Numbered from the stretch's first letter, positions 45,650-54,793 are shown. The stretch: 64,000 bases of DNA from Rhodonellum psychrophilum GCM71 = DSM 17998 (GCF_000381545.1 NZ_KB906675.1:1-64000); one strand, 5' to 3'. The notes: generated by a model from the sequence alone, not told the origin. Translations and numbers: made by a program.

Positions 45650-45683
45650 AAGACCCATTTCCGCCGGAAACTGGGTCTTTTTC
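45650..45683 (+). terminator. Intrinsic terminator after the argS-GPx operon
   Basis: AAGACCCA pairs with TGGGTCTT, extended inside by TTTCC/GGAAA with one bulged C, and followed by T residues. It starts 23 bases after the stop. Confidence 0.92.
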
Positions 45684-45704
45684 TTAGCTCTAAAAAATAT
45701 TGAT

Positions 45705-46610
45705 TTGGACATTACAGCGCAAAGTAAAAATAAAGCTTGGCTCTTAGCCATTCGGTTAAGAACACTCCCATTGGCATTGTCCAGTATTTTGATGGGTTCA
45801 TTTCTGGCCGCATTCCAAAATGCTTTCCGCCTTGAAATCCTTCTTTTGGCAAGCGTCACCACCATCTTTTTACAAATCTTGTCCAACTTGGCCAATGACT
45901 ATGGCGACACCATTCATGGAGCGGACAGTCCGGACAGGCAGGGGCCCACGAGAGCGGTTCAATCCGGTGTGATAAGTCTTGCCGAAATGAAAAAAGCCGT
46001 GATTCTCTTCGCGATTCTTTCGCTTGTAAGTGGAATTCTGCTGCTGTTTTTTGCTTTACAAGACTGGAAACTTTTTTTGGTTTTTCTGGGATTGGGGATC
46101 GCCGCAATCATTGCAGCCATTACTTATACCTCGGGAAAAAAGCCCTATGGATATGCCGGTTTGGGAGACATTTCGGTGTTCCTCTTCTTTGGATTGGTGG
46201 GGGTAATCGGTACTTATTTCCTGCATACCTTAAGTTTTGATTGGTCCATCCTCTTGCCCGCTATTTCCTTGGGACTATTCAGCACCACAGTTTTGAATAT
46301 CAACAATATTCGCGACATTGACTCGGACACCAAGGCGGGGAAAAAATCCATCCCGGTGAGGATTGGCAAGAAAAAGGCAATCCTTTACAACTGGGTTTTG
46401 ATTCTTACCGGCAATTTTGCCTTGCTTGGATTTGCCTATTCCCAGCATGCGTGGTGGGCATTATCCCCTCTGATCGTATTGCCTTTTATGATCCATGTTG
46501 GATTAGGCGTCTCCAAATCGAAATCGATTGATCCCTATTTAAAAAAAATGGCTATCGCAACATTATTTTGGGTGGTTTCTTTTGGGTTAGGATTACTAAT
46601 TTTTTCATAA
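45705..46610 (+). CDS. menA: 1,4-dihydroxy-2-naphthoate polyprenyltransferase
   Basis: A 301-residue UbiA-family membrane enzyme that attaches the polyprenyl chain in menaquinone synthesis. LRTLPLALSSILMGSFLAA, NLANDYGDTIHGADSPDRQGP (first Asp-rich motif) and NNIRDIDSDTKAGKKSIPVR (second motif) are diagnostic of MenA. About eight TM helices are visible. The start is TTG at 45705, since no ATG lies between the upstream terminator and the conserved first helix; an ATT at 45699 is another possibility. Confidence 0.94.
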   Translation: MDITAQSKNKAWLLAIRLRTLPLALSSILMGSFLAAFQNAFRLEILLLASVTTIFLQILSNLANDYGDTIHGADSPDRQGPTRAVQSGVISLAEMKKAVILFAILSLVSGILLLFFALQDWKLFLVFLGLGIAAIIAAITYTSGKKPYGYAGLGDISVFLFFGLVGVIGTYFLHTLSFDWSILLPAISLGLFSTTVLNINNIRDIDSDTKAGKKSIPVRIGKKKAILYNWVLILTGNFALLGFAYSQHAWWALSPLIVLPFMIHVGLGVSKSKSIDPYLKKMAIATLFWVVSFGLGLLIFS

Positions 46611-46679
46611 TTGTAGGCAAGGAATTTAAAAGAACAGCTTATTTTTTGTATTTTCCACTCTGAATCAAACCCTCAAAAC

Positions 46680-47525
46680 ATGAAGACTATTCTTGTACCT
46701 TACGATTTTTCAAAAGATGCTGAAAACGCCTTTGATTTTGCCCGCGGATTGGCGGCCAAGACAAAACATCATCTCAAACTGGTGCACGTAATCGAAATCC
46801 CCACTGCACATTCTTTAGGAACAATGGGTGGGGCAGAGACTGGTTATGAAATGAACCAGATATTTGTCCTCGAGCTTGTCGAAAAGCGGAAAAAACAAAT
46901 GTCAGAACTGGAAGCCATGTACAAAAACCTTGGTTTTTCCTTCAGCACAAAGCTTGTTTTTGGTAATCCCTATGCAGGTATCTCCAAGGAAATCGCAGAG
47001 ATCGGTGCAGACCTTGTGGTCATGGGATCTAGAGGATCCAGTGGACTGGAAGAGTTGCTTATCGGTAGCAACACTGAAAAAGTCGTGCGACATGCCACTT
47101 GCCCCGTCATCACCATCAAAGACAAAAGAGACCCGGATAACATCAAAAAAATAGTTTTTGCCAGCGACTTTCAGGAAAGCTCCAAAAAGGTGGTGACAAA
47201 ACTGAAAAAACTTCAAGAGGTCCTCCAAGCCGAGTTATTCTTGGTCAAGATCAATACGCCAAGCATGTTCGAAAACAGCAGGGAATCGCTTAAAAACATC
47301 CATGCATTTATTTCTGAAAATGAACTGCAAAATGTTTCAGTGGAGATTTTCAATAGTTCCTCAGAGGAAGAAGGGATAATCGAATATGCAGAAGACATCG
47401 ATGCCGATATGATTGCATTGGCCACGCATGGCCGTACGGGTTTCTTGCATCTTCTAAGCGGAAGTATTGCCGAAGATGTCGTCAATCACGCGCAGAGGCC
47501 AGTTTGGACAATGAAAGTGAAATAA
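46680..47525 (+). CDS. Universal stress protein with two UspA domains
   Basis: A 281-residue protein with tandem UspA domains. Domain 1 (1-145) starts KTILVPYDFSKDAENAFDFA and ends with the ATP-binding loop VVMGSRGSSGLEELLIGSNTE. Domain 2 (about 150-281) ends with IALATHGRTGFLHLLSGSIAE, also of the G-x2-G-x9-GS type. Both loops look complete, so both could bind nucleotide. A SUI1-family gene starts 7 bases after it, suggesting a shared transcript. Confidence 0.93.
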   Translation: MKTILVPYDFSKDAENAFDFARGLAAKTKHHLKLVHVIEIPTAHSLGTMGGAETGYEMNQIFVLELVEKRKKQMSELEAMYKNLGFSFSTKLVFGNPYAGISKEIAEIGADLVVMGSRGSSGLEELLIGSNTEKVVRHATCPVITIKDKRDPDNIKKIVFASDFQESSKKVVTKLKKLQEVLQAELFLVKINTPSMFENSRESLKNIHAFISENELQNVSVEIFNSSSEEEGIIEYAEDIDADMIALATHGRTGFLHLLSGSIAEDVVNHAQRPVWTMKVK

Positions 47526-47532
47526 ATAGGAA

Positions 47533-47889
47533 ATGGCAAAAAACAAAGGAAGCGATTGGAAAAGCAGAGAAGGTGTGGTCTACTCAACATCCGATGCATT
47601 TGAATTCAAAAATTCAGGTGAGGAGGAAATGGAAACCCTTCCCCCTGCTCACCAAAAGCTAAAAGTTACCCTTGACAAAAAGTCGCGTGGCGGCAAACAG
47701 GTAACCTTGATCGAGGGATTTATAGGCTCGGACGAGGACTTGAAAGCTTTGGGGAAAATCCTCAAAAACAAATGCGGTGTAGGTGGAAGTGCCAAAGATG
47801 GGGAGATTCTCATTCAAGGAGACCATCGGGACAAAATAATAGGTTTTCTTACCCAAGAAGGTTACAAGGCCAAGAAATCGGGAGGCTAA
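47533..47889 (+). CDS. SUI1/eIF1-family translation factor (YciH-like)
   Basis: A 118-residue protein whose C-terminal 75 residues form the SUI1 domain: GGKQVTLIEGFIGSDEDLKA, KNKCGVGGSAKDGEILIQGD and IIGFLTQEGYKAKKSGG. The first 40 residues are a polar linker. Bacterial YciH discriminates against non-canonical initiation and is often stress-linked, which fits its place behind a universal stress gene. Confidence 0.93.
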   Translation: MAKNKGSDWKSREGVVYSTSDAFEFKNSGEEEMETLPPAHQKLKVTLDKKSRGGKQVTLIEGFIGSDEDLKALGKILKNKCGVGGSAKDGEILIQGDHRDKIIGFLTQEGYKAKKSGG

Positions 47890-47942
47890 TCAAAAAGTTT
47901 GATTTGTGAACCTTTGGAGGGCATTTAAAATCAGTGTTTTGC

Positions 47943-47973
47943 GCATGATCAGGAGACCAAAGCCTGATCATGC
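47943..47973. other. 11-bp perfect palindromic hairpin between SUI1 and SGNH genes
   Basis: GCATGATCAGG is mirrored by CCTGATCATGC across 9 bases, 53 bases after the SUI1 stop and 93 bases before the next ATG. No T run follows on either strand, so it may be an operator or an RNA processing hairpin rather than a classic terminator. Confidence 0.55.
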
Positions 47974-48066
47974 CATTCACCCAAATCCCCTATCCTTTTT
48001 TCATGAATTCTTGAAGAGTTTCGGATAGATTTCTGATTGGTACAATCACCACAATCCACCAATACC

Positions 48067-48819
48067 ATGAAAATTCAATTGCTTTATTTTTTGGAGCGTG
48101 TCCTCTTGGTCCCTTGTTTACCTTTCTTGTATTTTTCTGGAAAGAAAGCAAGGGGAAAAATCAAGAAATTGCCTCCCCAATCCGATTACCAATATATCCC
48201 CTCACTTTCCAAAGAAAATACGCTGTTGATCATCGGAGAATCTACCGTGGCGGGTGTCGGCGCAAGCAGTCCCCAAACCACTTTCGCTTCCAATATTGAC
48301 CTGCTCTCTTTCAATGGGTTTGAAATCCACAACATCGGTAAAAACGGACTTCGCGCCGGGAAATTGATGGGATTATTGATGGGCAATCCCGTCGCCAAAG
48401 AAATGCCATTTACAAGTGCAATCGTGATGATAGGGGCCAATGACTGTTTCAAATTAACGCATCCGAAAAAATTCAGAAAGGATTTGGAAATGTTTTTGCA
48501 GTTTTTGATAATGGAAAAAGGGGTAAATAAAATCATCATCCCGATGGTACCACCGGTGCATGTTTTCCCCGCAATTCCAGGATTGCTCCGCTTTTTCATG
48601 CGGATCCATAGGTACATGTTGACCTCAGAAATCACAAGCCTCAGCCAAAAAATCATTCCACTTCATTTTGACGTTTCCAAACAGGATTTCACCGGCGAAT
48701 TTTTTGCCGCGGACGGCATTCACCCTTCTGACCTGGGATACAGCATGATGGCTAAATCGGTTTTTGCGCATTTTAATTTCATTGAAAAGAAAAAGGAGGC
48801 TGCGAAGCCTCCCCTTTAA
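48067..48819 (+). CDS. SGNH/GDSL hydrolase, membrane-anchored
   Basis: A 250-residue protein with a hydrophobic N-terminus (LLYFLERVLLVPCLPFLYF) that may anchor it. The SGNH blocks are LLIIGESTVAGVGAS (Ser in GEST), NIGKNGLRAG (block II), VMIGANDCFKL (block III) and ADGIHPSDLGYS (block V, Asp and His). It belongs to esterase/acylhydrolase proteins of the SGNH superfamily; the substrate is unknown. The ATG at 48067 is chosen over an upstream in-frame start at 48037, which adds non-conserved residues. Confidence 0.85.
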   Translation: MKIQLLYFLERVLLVPCLPFLYFSGKKARGKIKKLPPQSDYQYIPSLSKENTLLIIGESTVAGVGASSPQTTFASNIDLLSFNGFEIHNIGKNGLRAGKLMGLLMGNPVAKEMPFTSAIVMIGANDCFKLTHPKKFRKDLEMFLQFLIMEKGVNKIIIPMVPPVHVFPAIPGLLRFFMRIHRYMLTSEITSLSQKIIPLHFDVSKQDFTGEFFAADGIHPSDLGYSMMAKSVFAHFNFIEKKKEAAKPPL

Positions 48820-48959
48820 CCAAAAAAAATTGAACCACAAACTAAACCAATATTCTAAAATGTTTATTCAACCAAACTATTTACCTAACTGAAAGAATAT
48901 ACGAATCCCGAAATGGATTTGGATTGAATGGGTTTGAAAATATTTTAAAATCACCAAAA

Positions 48960-49358
48960 ATGAAACAAACAATTGCCCAATTTGCCTTGGTTGTGCGGGA
49001 TTATGATGAAGCCATCGATTTCTATGTAGGCAAACTTGGCTTTACCTTGGAAGAGGATACGGTCATGAGTGAAACCAAAAGATGGGTAAGAATAGCACCT
49101 CCAGGTTCCGAACCCGGTAATTGCCAGGTTTTGTTGGCCAAGGCAGTTGGGGAAGAACAGGAAATGGCAATTGGCAACCAAACTGGTGGTCGGGTTTTTC
49201 TTTTTTTGCATACCGATGATTTCGAAGGTACTTATCAAAATCTCCTGTATCACGACGTCAAGATCATCCGAGAAAAATCTGAGGAAAGCTTCGGGACAGT
49301 CGCCGTATTCGCCGACCTATATGGCAATCTCTGGGATTTGATCCAGCCAAACACGTGA
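48960..49358 (+). CDS. VOC-superfamily (glyoxalase-like) protein
   Basis: A 132-residue protein of the extradiol-dioxygenase-like VOC group: IAQFALVVRDYDEAIDFYVG at the start, ETKRWVRIAPPGS in the middle, TVAVFADLYGNLWDLIQ at the end. The metal-binding His of strand one is replaced by Gln or Ala here, so metal binding is uncertain. The ATG at 48960 fits family starts better than the frame opening at 48924. The next gene begins with a GTG overlapping its stop by four bases. Confidence 0.83.
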   Translation: MKQTIAQFALVVRDYDEAIDFYVGKLGFTLEEDTVMSETKRWVRIAPPGSEPGNCQVLLAKAVGEEQEMAIGNQTGGRVFLFLHTDDFEGTYQNLLYHDVKIIREKSEESFGTVAVFADLYGNLWDLIQPNT

Positions 49359-49927
49359 ATACTCTCTCAATTGCCAAATGGATTTCAATAATTGGCCACC
49401 CCCTCTTGCTGGGCAGCATCTATGTGGTTTTTGTCAGTTTCTATAGAATGGAAAGACCTGCTGCCATTTTGGTCAGCGGATTGGTCATTGGATTGGTTGT
49501 GGTACCCATCGCCCTCCACAATTGGCGAAAGGTGAAAAATGGGAAGTATGGGAATTTCGACGTTTCCGACCAACAACAACGGAAAAATTTCTACCCCTTT
49601 GCCCTGGTTTTATTCGTGGTTCTCTTGCTGCTTTTTTATTTCCTCCAACTGCCGAGTGAGCTGATCATGACAAGTCTTGTTTTCTTTTTTTTACTGCTCA
49701 CCATGGGTATTGTCAATCTGAAACTGAAGGCATCGTTGCATGCAGCAATAGCATTTTTTATCAGTCTGAACCTCTTTGCATTGTCAATCGGGTTTGGATT
49801 GGCGCTGCTTGTTTTCGCCTTTGCCATCAGCTGGTCTAGATTAGTCAAGAGAAGCCATTCTCTCCAGGAACTTGTAGTTGGCGGTTTTCTGGGTGCCGCA
49901 TTCGGTGGGATAAGTTTATGGGTCTAA
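49355..49927 (+). CDS. Membrane protein related to PAP2 phosphatases (tentative)
   Basis: A 190-residue protein with about six hydrophobic helices. SLHAAIAFFISLNLFALS and the C-terminal SWSRLVKRSHSLQELVVGG recall the SxH and SRxxxxxH motifs of PAP2 phosphatases, and K...QQQRKNFYPFA the first one, but in degenerate form. Activity is therefore uncertain. It starts with GTG in the ACGTGA overlap with the VOC gene, so translation is coupled. It ends just before the his promoter. Confidence 0.65.
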   Translation: MNTLSIAKWISIIGHPLLLGSIYVVFVSFYRMERPAAILVSGLVIGLVVVPIALHNWRKVKNGKYGNFDVSDQQQRKNFYPFALVLFVVLLLLFYFLQLPSELIMTSLVFFFLLLTMGIVNLKLKASLHAAIAFFISLNLFALSIGFGLALLVFAFAISWSRLVKRSHSLQELVVGGFLGAAFGGISLWV

Positions 49928-49966
49928 AAATTCATGGCAAAACGAAAATAAAAACATCCTGAACTC

Positions 49967-49997
49967 TTTGGTAGTTATAAATAGGTCTTTAACTTTA
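49967..49997 (+). promoter_or_regulatory. his operon promoter
   Basis: TTTG (49967-49970), 19 bases, then TAACTTTA (49990-49997) fits the Bacteroidota TTTG/TAnnTTTG promoter with one mismatch in the last base. The predicted transcript would begin only a few bases before the leader ATG at 50006. Confidence 0.65.
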
Positions 49998-50005
49998 CAA
50001 TTCAA

Positions 50006-50089
50006 ATGAACAGTTGCCTTTCCCATACCGCCAAATTTTTCGCATCAGCCCATGCTGGTTCTGTTCATCATTCCCACCATTCCTCCTAA
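50006..50089 (+). CDS. hisL: His operon leader peptide, 27 codons with six His
   Basis: A short ORF between the his promoter and hisG. Histidine occupies codons 7, 16, 21, 22, 24 and 25, and the peptide ends HHSHHSS before the TAA at 50087. Histidine at 6 of 27 residues, with two adjacent pairs just before the stop, is what a ribosome-mediated attenuation leader looks like. The stop codon lies in the loop of the hairpin TTCCTCC-TAA-GGAGGAA. Confidence 0.8.
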   Translation: MNSCLSHTAKFFASAHAGSVHHSHHSS

Positions 50090-50121
50090 GGAGGAAAATC
50101 AACATTATATCGCCCACTGGA

Positions 50122-50145
50122 GGCTGGTAAACCATTTACCCGGCC
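50122..50145 (+). promoter_or_regulatory. Candidate his attenuator hairpin
   Basis: GGCTGGTAAA pairs with TTTACC-GGCC (one bulged C, one G-U pair) around a CCA loop, followed by CATTTAT, a weak U-rich tail. The sequence GGAGG at 50119-50123 overlaps its 5' arm and can instead pair with CCTCC at 50082-50086 in the leader ORF, giving mutually exclusive folds. hisG begins about 50 bases further on. Confidence 0.55.
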
Positions 50146-50197
50146 CATTTATCCAAAACAACCATTGGTATTCCCATACTAAACTTATATTGCATCC

Positions 50198-51058
50198 ATG
50201 GAAAACATTATCCGTATAGCGGTTCAAAAGAGCGGCAGATTAAGTGAAGATTCCCTCAGCCTTATCAAAGAATGTGGAATCAAATTTTACAATGGCACCG
50301 GCAAGTTAAAATCCACGTCGACCAATTTCCCCATCGAATTCCTCTTTTTAAGAGATGACGATATTCCAGGCTATGTGGCCGATGGTGTCGCAGATCTGGG
50401 AATCGTTGGAGAAAACGAGTTGGTGGAAAAGAACAAGGAAGTGAATACCCTCAAGAAACTGGGGTTTTCCAAATGCAGGCTTTCCCTTGCCATTCCAAAA
50501 GGCCAGGATTATCCAGGGTTGTCCTTTTTTGACGGAAAAAGCATTGCAACCTCCTATCCAAAAATCCTCGGGGATTTCCTGAAATCAAAAAATCTTCAAG
50601 CAGAAATCCATGAAATAAGCGGATCTGTAGAGATTGCTCCCAGCATCGGTTTGGCGGAAGCCATTTGTGATATCGTAAGTTCTGGATCCACCTTGATGAT
50701 GAACGGATTGAAGGAAGTAGAACAAATCTTCAAATCCGAGGCGGTTCTGATCAGCAACAAAAACCTGAGCCCAGAAAAACTGTCCATTGTTGATAAATTG
50801 CTGTTCAGAATGAATGCGGTACAAACCGGAAAAAGCAATAAATATGTATTGCTGAATGCACCCAACCATTCCCTTGACAAAATCATTTCCCTGATCCCGG
50901 GAATGCGCAGCCCAACCATTCTTCCCCTGGCTCAAGAAGGCTGGTCCTCTGTACATTCTGTATTGAGCGAGGAGCAGTTTTGGGAAAACATCGAAGGCCT
51001 TCGTGCTGCAGGTGCCGAAGGAATTTTGGTGGTACCAATCGAAAAAATGGTGGTCTAA
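50198..51058 (+). CDS. hisG: ATP phosphoribosyltransferase, long form
   Basis: A 286-residue enzyme for the first, feedback-inhibited step of histidine synthesis. It opens with IRIAVQKSGRLSEDSL, has DDIPGYVADGVADLGIVGEN and the PRPP-binding loop EISGSVEIAPSIGLAEAICDIVSSGSTL. The C-terminal 75 residues (RMNAVQTGKSNKYVLLNAP onward) are the HisG regulatory domain that binds histidine, so this is the long form that does not need HisZ. It is first in the operon hisG-hisD-hisC-hisB behind the leader. Confidence 0.96.
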   Translation: MENIIRIAVQKSGRLSEDSLSLIKECGIKFYNGTGKLKSTSTNFPIEFLFLRDDDIPGYVADGVADLGIVGENELVEKNKEVNTLKKLGFSKCRLSLAIPKGQDYPGLSFFDGKSIATSYPKILGDFLKSKNLQAEIHEISGSVEIAPSIGLAEAICDIVSSGSTLMMNGLKEVEQIFKSEAVLISNKNLSPEKLSIVDKLLFRMNAVQTGKSNKYVLLNAPNHSLDKIISLIPGMRSPTILPLAQEGWSSVHSVLSEEQFWENIEGLRAAGAEGILVVPIEKMVV

Positions 51059-51064
51059 AATCTA

Positions 51065-51087
51065 TTGTCATCCACAAAAAATGACAA
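51065..51087 (+). other. Small hairpin in the hisG-hisD gap
   Basis: TTGTCAT pairs with ATGACAA around a 9-base loop right after the hisG stop. The 188-base hisG-hisD gap also holds GGTTT/AAACC near 51198-51213. No promoter box was found there; an mRNA processing or stability role is possible. Confidence 0.35.
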
Positions 51088-51246
51088 AAGAGTCCAACTG
51101 CCCACGTGAAATTTATAAACAAAGACATCCCTAGGCTTTATTCCCAACAATAAATTGGCTTGCCCTAAAATAAAAACTCCAAATGGTAGGCTTTTGGTTT
51201 TGGGGAAACCGTACAGATATTCGGCTTCGGACAAAAAACAGAGATT

Positions 51247-52539
51247 ATGAAAATAATTATCAATCCCCCCAGACCGGAATGGCTAAAAGCAATGGCCAGA
51301 CCCGTTCAAAAGACAAAAGACATAGAGAAGATCGTCCGTCCCATCATGCGGAAGGTGAAAAGACAGGGCGACAAAGCCTTGAAAAAATTCGCTTTGGAAT
51401 ATGACCATGTCGAAATCCAAAATCTCCAAGCAAGCAGGGAGGAAATCAAGGCCGCCAAAGCACTTGTAAGCCCAGAACTGCAGGAGGCGATTCTTCAGGC
51501 AAAAGAAAATATCGAGAAATTCCACGAAGCCCAAGCCACTCCAGATTTGGAAATGGAAGTGATGGAAGGTGTAACTTGCATGCGGAGAAGTGTTCCCATC
51601 CAAAAAGTAGGTCTTTACATTCCGGGAGGCACAGCTCCTCTTTTTTCGACCGTTTTGATGCTGGGCATTCCGGCTAACCTCGCGGGTTGTGAACAAATCA
51701 TCCTTTGCACTCCACCAAACAAAGAGGGGAACATTCACCCTGCGATTTTATATGCAGCGGATCTCATCGGCATCGATAAAATCGTAAAAGCAGGAGGAGC
51801 ACAAGCGATTGCAGCACTTACCTACGGCACCGATTCCGTCCCAAAAGTGGACAAGATATTTGGTCCCGGAAATCAGTACGTGACTGCTGCAAAGCAAATG
51901 GCAGTGAAGAAAGGTGTCTCCATAGACATGCCAGCCGGACCATCAGAAGTGTTGGTATATGCGGACGAAACGGCCATTCCGGCATTTGTGGCAGCAGATC
52001 TCTTGTCCCAAGCCGAACATGGCGTGGACAGTCAGGTTATTTTGGTGGCCTCCTCCGAAAAAGTGGCCAATAAAATCCTCAAGGAAGTGGAGACTCAATT
52101 GGAGAAATTGCCCAGAATGGAAATGGCGAAAAAAGCGTTGGGAAATTCAGTCGCTTTCGTGATGCCCAACCAGGACAAAGCAATCGACTTGATCAATGAA
52201 TATGCCCCCGAGCACTTGATCATTTGTGTGGAAAATGAAGACGAAGTCGTGTCCAGAATCATCAATGCAGGATCGGTGTTTATCGGGAATTTCACCCCCG
52301 AATCCGCTGGGGACTATGCCTCAGGGACCAACCATACATTGCCCACCTATGGCTATGCCCGCAATTACAGCGGAGTTTCCTTGGACAGTTTTGTCAAAAA
52401 GATCACGTACCAAAAGATCACCGAAAAAGGCCTGCAAAACCTGGGTCCAACCATCGAGGTCATGGCAGCGAACGAACTTTTGTTTGCACACAAAAACGCG
52501 GTCAGTATCAGACTCAAATACCTAAAAGACAACCAATAA
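51247..52539 (+). CDS. hisD: Histidinol dehydrogenase
   Basis: A 430-residue zinc enzyme that oxidises histidinol to histidine in two NAD-dependent steps. VGLYIPGGTAPLFSTVLM, KIFGPGNQYVTAAKQ, MPAGPSEVLVYADE and the zinc-site segment DLLSQAEHGVDSQ are all present, and the C-terminal GVSLDSFVKKITYQ closes the family signature. Its stop TAA shares a base with the hisC ATG, so the two are translationally coupled. Confidence 0.97.
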   Translation: MKIIINPPRPEWLKAMARPVQKTKDIEKIVRPIMRKVKRQGDKALKKFALEYDHVEIQNLQASREEIKAAKALVSPELQEAILQAKENIEKFHEAQATPDLEMEVMEGVTCMRRSVPIQKVGLYIPGGTAPLFSTVLMLGIPANLAGCEQIILCTPPNKEGNIHPAILYAADLIGIDKIVKAGGAQAIAALTYGTDSVPKVDKIFGPGNQYVTAAKQMAVKKGVSIDMPAGPSEVLVYADETAIPAFVAADLLSQAEHGVDSQVILVASSEKVANKILKEVETQLEKLPRMEMAKKALGNSVAFVMPNQDKAIDLINEYAPEHLIICVENEDEVVSRIINAGSVFIGNFTPESAGDYASGTNHTLPTYGYARNYSGVSLDSFVKKITYQKITEKGLQNLGPTIEVMAANELLFAHKNAVSIRLKYLKDNQ

Positions 52540-53597
52540 TGGCTTTCGACCTTAAGGCTTTGCTTCGGCCACATATCGCCAATATCAAACCCTACTCTTC
52601 CGCCCGAGATGAATACTCAGGAAAGGAGGGTATTTTCTTAGATGCCAATGAAAACCCATTTGGATCGGCCACGGCGGAGGATTTCAACCGCTATCCAGAT
52701 CCCTATCAATGGGCAATAAAAGAAAAATTGGCCATTGTTAAAGATGTTCGCCCCAATCAGATTTTCATTGGAAATGGAAGCGATGAGGCCATCGATTTAT
52801 TGATTCGCGCCTTCTGCAGGCCTGGAAAGGACAATGTGATCCTTCTCCCTCCTACTTATGGCATGTATGAAGTGAGTGCTGAAATCAATGATATTCAGAT
52901 TAAAAAGGTCAACCTCAGCACAGATTACCAACTCAGGCCGGATGCCATTTTGGCTGCCACGGATGAATTCACCAAAATCATCTTTATCTGCTCCCCCAAC
53001 AATCCCAGCGGAAACAAAGTCGCCCGGGAAGATATCCGAAAGATCCTTGAAAACTTCAAGGGTTTGGTTGTGGTGGATGAAGCCTACACGGATTTCAGTG
53101 ACGAGCCAAGTTTCACGACGGAATTGGACCAATATCCCAATCTTTTGGTGATGCAGACTTTCTCCAAGGCTTGGGGTCTGGCTTCGCTTCGATTGGGGAT
53201 GGCATTTGCCTCAGCCGAGATCATCAAAATCCTCAACCTGATCAAACCTCCCTACAACATCAGTGGACTGACGCAACAAAAAGCATTGGAAGCATTGGAG
53301 GGAAAAGAAAAAATGGAATCCTTGGTAAAGGACATCTTGCTGGAAAGGGAATATTTGTGGCAGGAATTGACCCATTTGGAATTTGTGTTGCATATTTATC
53401 CTTCCCATGCCAATTTTCTATTGGTCAAAGTCACGGCAGCAAGAAAAATATATGATTTCCTGATCGACAGCCAGATCATCGTGCGAGATCGCTCCAAGGT
53501 TTTGCTTTGTGACGATTGCCTAAGGATTTCTGTGGGAACAAGAGAGGAAAATGTAGCATTGATCAAAACGCTGAAGAAATTCCCAGTAGTGGGATAA
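52539..53597 (+). CDS. hisC: Histidinol-phosphate aminotransferase
   Basis: A 352-residue class-I PLP enzyme converting imidazole acetol phosphate to histidinol phosphate. It has [11 protein letters not shown] at the N-terminus, [21 protein letters not shown] and [18 protein letters not shown] with the Schiff-base Lys. Length is normal. It overlaps hisD by one base and is followed by hisB after 32 bases. Confidence 0.96.
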   Translation: MAFDLKALLRPHIANIKPYSSARDEYSGKEGIFLDANENPFGSATAEDFNRYPDPYQWAIKEKLAIVKDVRPNQIFIGNGSDEAIDLLIRAFCRPGKDNVILLPPTYGMYEVSAEINDIQIKKVNLSTDYQLRPDAILAATDEFTKIIFICSPNNPSGNKVAREDIRKILENFKGLVVVDEAYTDFSDEPSFTTELDQYPNLLVMQTFSKAWGLASLRLGMAFASAEIIKILNLIKPPYNISGLTQQKALEALEGKEKMESLVKDILLEREYLWQELTHLEFVLHIYPSHANFLLVKVTAARKIYDFLIDSQIIVRDRSKVLLCDDCLRISVGTREENVALIKTLKKFPVVG

Positions 53598-53629
53598 AAA
53601 ACAAAAATCATCCTAAACCGAGAACAACC

Positions 53630-54724
53630 ATGAAGAAAGTACTTTTTATCGATCGAGATGGGACCTTGATTATCGAGCCACCGATTGATATGCAGGTAGA
53701 TAGCCTGGAAAAACTGGAATTCCTGCCAATGGCTATTTCCAGCCTAAGAAAGATTGCAGAAGAAACGGATTACGAATTGGTGATGGTCACCAATCAGGAC
53801 GGCTTGGGAACAGATTCTTTTCCAGAAGATACCTTTTGGCCTGCCCAGAATAAGATGATGACTACCCTGGCCAATGAAGGCATCCACTTCGCTGCAGTGC
53901 ACATCGACCGTTCTTTTGAGCATGAAAACCTTCCTACCCGCAAACCAAGAACAGGTTTGTTGGGCCAGTATTTTGACGGGACCTATGATTTGGAAAATTC
54001 CTTTGTCATCGGAGACCGAAAAACAGATATTCAATTGGCCAAAAATCTGGGAAGCAAATCCATTTTCATTGGTGAAACTTATGAAGAGCCGACCATCTGT
54101 GTAAACTCTTGGGAGGAAATCTATCAATTCCTGAAGTATCCTTCCCGCACCGCCACCGTCGAAAGAAAAACCTCAGAAACGGAAATCAACATCAAACTCA
54201 ACCTTGACGGAACCGGCAAAACAAATATCAGTACAGGCATCCACTTTTTTGACCACATGCTCGACCAATTGGGGAAACATGGCGGCACCGATCTAGACAT
54301 TCAGGTGAAGGGGGATTTGCACATCGACGAGCACCACACCATCGAGGACACCGCTTTGGCCTTGGGCGAAGCTTATTTAAAGGCATTGGGTGATAAAAAG
54401 GGAATCTACCGATATGGCTTTTTGCTTCCCATGGACGATGTCTTGGCACAGGTTGCCATTGATTTTGGAGGAAGACCTTGGATGGTTTGGGAAGCCGAAT
54501 TCAAAAGGGAAAAAATCGGGGAAATGCCTACGGAGATGTTTTACCATTTCTTCAAATCCTTCAGCGACACTGCCAAGTGCAACCTCAACATCAAGGCAGA
54601 AGGCAACAATGAGCACCATAAAATTGAGGCGATCTTCAAAGGTTTTGCAAGAGCCATCAAGATGGCCGTTCAAAAAGATCAAACAGCACTGAATCAACTC
54701 CCAAGTACAAAAGGAGTATTATAA
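53630..54724 (+). CDS. hisB: Bifunctional histidinol-phosphatase / IGP dehydratase
   Basis: A 364-residue fusion. Residues 1-165 are a HAD phosphatase ([11 protein letters not shown] with the catalytic Asp pair, [20 protein letters not shown]) that makes histidinol. Residues 170-364 are imidazoleglycerol-phosphate dehydratase with the manganese-binding [29 protein letters not shown] and the C-terminal [13 protein letters not shown]. The fusion is the arrangement of enterobacteria and many Bacteroidota. The ATG at 53630 is chosen since earlier codons in this frame lie inside hisC. It is the last gene of this his cluster. Confidence 0.96.
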   Translation: MKKVLFIDRDGTLIIEPPIDMQVDSLEKLEFLPMAISSLRKIAEETDYELVMVTNQDGLGTDSFPEDTFWPAQNKMMTTLANEGIHFAAVHIDRSFEHENLPTRKPRTGLLGQYFDGTYDLENSFVIGDRKTDIQLAKNLGSKSIFIGETYEEPTICVNSWEEIYQFLKYPSRTATVERKTSETEINIKLNLDGTGKTNISTGIHFFDHMLDQLGKHGGTDLDIQVKGDLHIDEHHTIEDTALALGEAYLKALGDKKGIYRYGFLLPMDDVLAQVAIDFGGRPWMVWEAEFKREKIGEMPTEMFYHFFKSFSDTAKCNLNIKAEGNNEHHKIEAIFKGFARAIKMAVQKDQTALNQLPSTKGVL

Positions 54725-54727
54725 AAA

Positions 54728-54775
54728 ATATGGACTGGAAGTTGAATTTCTTCATTTTCCAGTCCATATCAATTT
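54728..54775 (+). terminator. Intrinsic terminator of the his operon
   Basis: ATATGGACTGGAA pairs perfectly with TTCCAGTCCATAT (13 bp, 16-base loop) and is followed by CAATTTTT. It starts 4 bases after the hisB stop and may also serve the convergent globin-like gene. Confidence 0.92.
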
Positions 54776-54793
54776 TTGACCAAACTAATATTT

